From NCBI RefSeq assembly GCF_000372725.1, contig NW_005195085.1:8311-72310 (forward strand): DNA of 64,000 bases, given 5' to 3'. This DNA comes from Emiliania huxleyi CCMP1516. Taxonomy: Eukaryota; Haptophyta; Isochrysidales; Noelaerhabdaceae. The stretch's first letter is position 1. Every line of letters begins with the position of its first letter. Below are positions 62,862 through 64,000 of the stretch, in pieces. The translations under genes were made by a program, and so were the position numbers. The notes beneath the pieces were generated by a model that worked only from the letters and a program-made list of their open reading frames with translations, was not told where the DNA came from and did no database searches.

Positions 62862-63116
62862 ATGCGGCAACGCCAACGGAACTGTCCTCGCCGCAGTAGT
62901 GCGGAGATCGAGTGCTCCGCCCCGGGCCGCCGCCTGACTCAGGAGGGGGTCGCGCCGCAGCCGGAAACGGCGGAGACCGTCGTCAATGGCTTCATCGCGC
63001 GGCAGAAGGAGCTGGTCGCCGTGCTCCTGCGGCGCGCAAACCTCGAGGAGAAGGTCATCAAGGCGATGCTCGAGCTCGGGCAGGATTTTCGGCTGCCGGC
63101 ACTCGTCCTCGTGTAA
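62862..63116 (+). CDS. small protein with C-terminal helix, start uncertain
   Basis: ATG 62862 gives 84 residues: EGVAPQPETAETVVNGFIAR, QKELVAVLLRRANLEEKVIK, AMLELGQDFRLPALVLV-stop. The same frame is open upstream to 62690 and would add a hydrophobic Ala-rich helix (ALAAGLAALATLAALAAASL), but no ATG is present there, so an upstream exon may exist. Function unknown. Confidence 0.4.
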   Translation: MRQRQRNCPRRSSAEIECSAPGRRLTQEGVAPQPETAETVVNGFIARQKELVAVLLRRANLEEKVIKAMLELGQDFRLPALVLV

Positions 63117-63309
63117 AGCGAACGAGCGTCAAATGGCATGTTCCCGCCTTGTAGTCCCCTCCGAGCAGCGCATCCTCTCTCTCCCCCGCCGCCGAGCGTC
63201 GGACGGTGCTCTCGAGCGCCGCCGCCTCGCCGGCCGCGGCTGCGCTCTCGAGCTGCCTCTCACCTCTTGTCAGGCGGAGAGACCAAACCTGGTTTGTGGA
63301 GCTCCCACA

Positions 63310-63400
63310 GATGTTCTGACAGAGACCTGGCCGTTCTGACAGCGTTCTGACAGCGTTCTGACAATGTTCTGACAGTGTTCTGACAACGTTCTGACAGCGC
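63310..63400. repeat. GTTCTGACAGC minisatellite
   Basis: Seven 11-bp units, with isolated TTCTGACA units again at 63573-63662. Confidence 0.85.
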
Positions 63401-64000
63401 AAAATCCTCCCCTCTCTTCACAGCTCAGGGGCTCTGACATTCCCAGTTGCCCCGCTCCTTCCCTCTTCCTGTCTTGAAGTCTCCCTCCGAGCGAGCCACG
63501 GACGGACTCAACACACACAGCACGTCCTCCCAAGCGCCAAGGCGACACTCTCACGTTGAGGCGTAGGCCTTGTTCTGACACAAACTTGGTCCCCGTTCTG
63601 ACACAAACTTCAACTTTCAACTTCGAGTCCAAGTTCGCTGTTCTGACAATCTGTTCTGACAATTTAAAAAGAAATGCGCGCAAACACCAAGCGGGAGCGC
63701 AAACAGCTGTAACCGTCGAGCAGGAGCACGCCAAGACCGCCATGCTGGCTCGAGGCAGCAAACGCGCTCTTGGGATGGTCTGCTCCGCAGCCAGGAGCCC
63801 CGCGACAGAGCCGAAGAAGCCGCGGCCCGGCAGCAGCAGGCCGAAACGCCGCAGCACAAAGCGCAATGCGCGGGCCCGGCGGTCCAGGTAGACGCGAAGG
63901 CTGCATCCAAGACGGCAGCCTCGGGTCACGCGCGACCGAACGTGCCGCTTGCGCCGCCGCCGCGCCGTTCTTTGGCACCACCGCCAAACGGCCCTTGCTC
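63401..64000. other. window end, unresolved coding potential
   Basis: A plus-strand frame from about 63690 (SRQQTRSWDGLLRSQEPRDR, EEAAARQQQAETPQHKAQCA) is open to the window end. A minus-strand frame is also long. Neither has a recognised motif; a 5' or internal part of a gene beyond 64000 is possible. Confidence 0.25.

Overview
The window looks like nuclear DNA of a GC-rich, photosynthetic, flagellate-type alga, most probably a haptophyte close to Emiliania/Gephyrocapsa. This is an inference from gene content and style, not a database match. Evidence: genes are split by many short introns with GT-AG and unusually many GC-AG borders; 10-11 bp minisatellites fill the introns; recognisable genes include a digalactosyldiacylglycerol synthase (plastid lipid), a nuclear Ycf29/TctD-type response regulator with a plastid-style leader, a CbbY-like HAD phosphatase, a Tctex-type dynein light chain, replication factor C subunit 2 and V-ATPase subunit e. 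No operons, Shine-Dalgarno sites, rRNA or tRNA genes were found. Layout: 0-3.6 kb, alpha/beta-hydrolase exons (+) and a coiled-coil exon cluster. 3.76-5.9 kb, DNA transposon 1. 6.1-6.2 kb, a stray C-terminal fragment of a vWD-like gene. 6.9-8.5 kb, D-threonine-aldolase-type gene (-). 8.7-9.9 kb, a 555-bp palindrome-rich direct duplication. 10.1-14.5 kb, a SulP transporter fused to STAS and cyclic-nucleotide-binding domains (+). 15.7-17.6 kb, proline-rich vWD-like surface protein (-). 18.1-18.7 kb, coiled-coil protein (+). 18.96-20.45 kb, DNA transposon 2 with a Tudor-like ORF. 21.4-22.9 kb, ankyrin and ubiquitin-like genes (-). 23.6-24.0 kb, V-ATPase e (+). 24.3-28.6 kb, TAP-like hydrolase end, repeats and two unknown genes (-). 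28.7-30.2 kb, CbbY-like HAD (+). 30.8-32.7 kb, TPR protein (-). 33.1-34.6 kb, AGC-like kinase (+). 34.7-38.3 kb, DGDG synthase (-). 38.8-40.1 kb, retroelement remnant. 40.1-41.1 kb, Ycf29-like regulator (+). 41.9-42.6 kb, Tctex1 (+). 42.8-46.4 kb, coiled-coil proteins. 46.8-50.0 kb, RFC2 (-). 50.5-51.1 kb, candidate selenoprotein with a SECIS-like hairpin (+). 51.3-54.2 kb, repeat remnants, P-loop fragment, BTB-BACK gene (-) and broken RNase H ORF. 54.7-56.6 kb, F-box/RCC1 protein (-). 58.1-60.4 kb, double-FHA protein (+). 60.6-64 kb, repeats, a small membrane protein and unclear ORFs. Main discovery: about twenty introns in different genes share one architecture. The first 20-30 nt of the intron are a near-perfect copy of the first 20-30 nt of the downstream exon, followed by about four units of a 10-11 bp tandem repeat (or AT-rich, TAA or telomere-like repeat) ending in AG. 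The offset between copies clusters tightly at about 62-78 nt. The duplicated exon segment itself supplies the GT or GC donor, so the insertion is spliced out exactly. This looks like very recent intron birth by tandem-repeat insertion with target duplication. Exon joins quoted here were worked out by eye and need transcript data.
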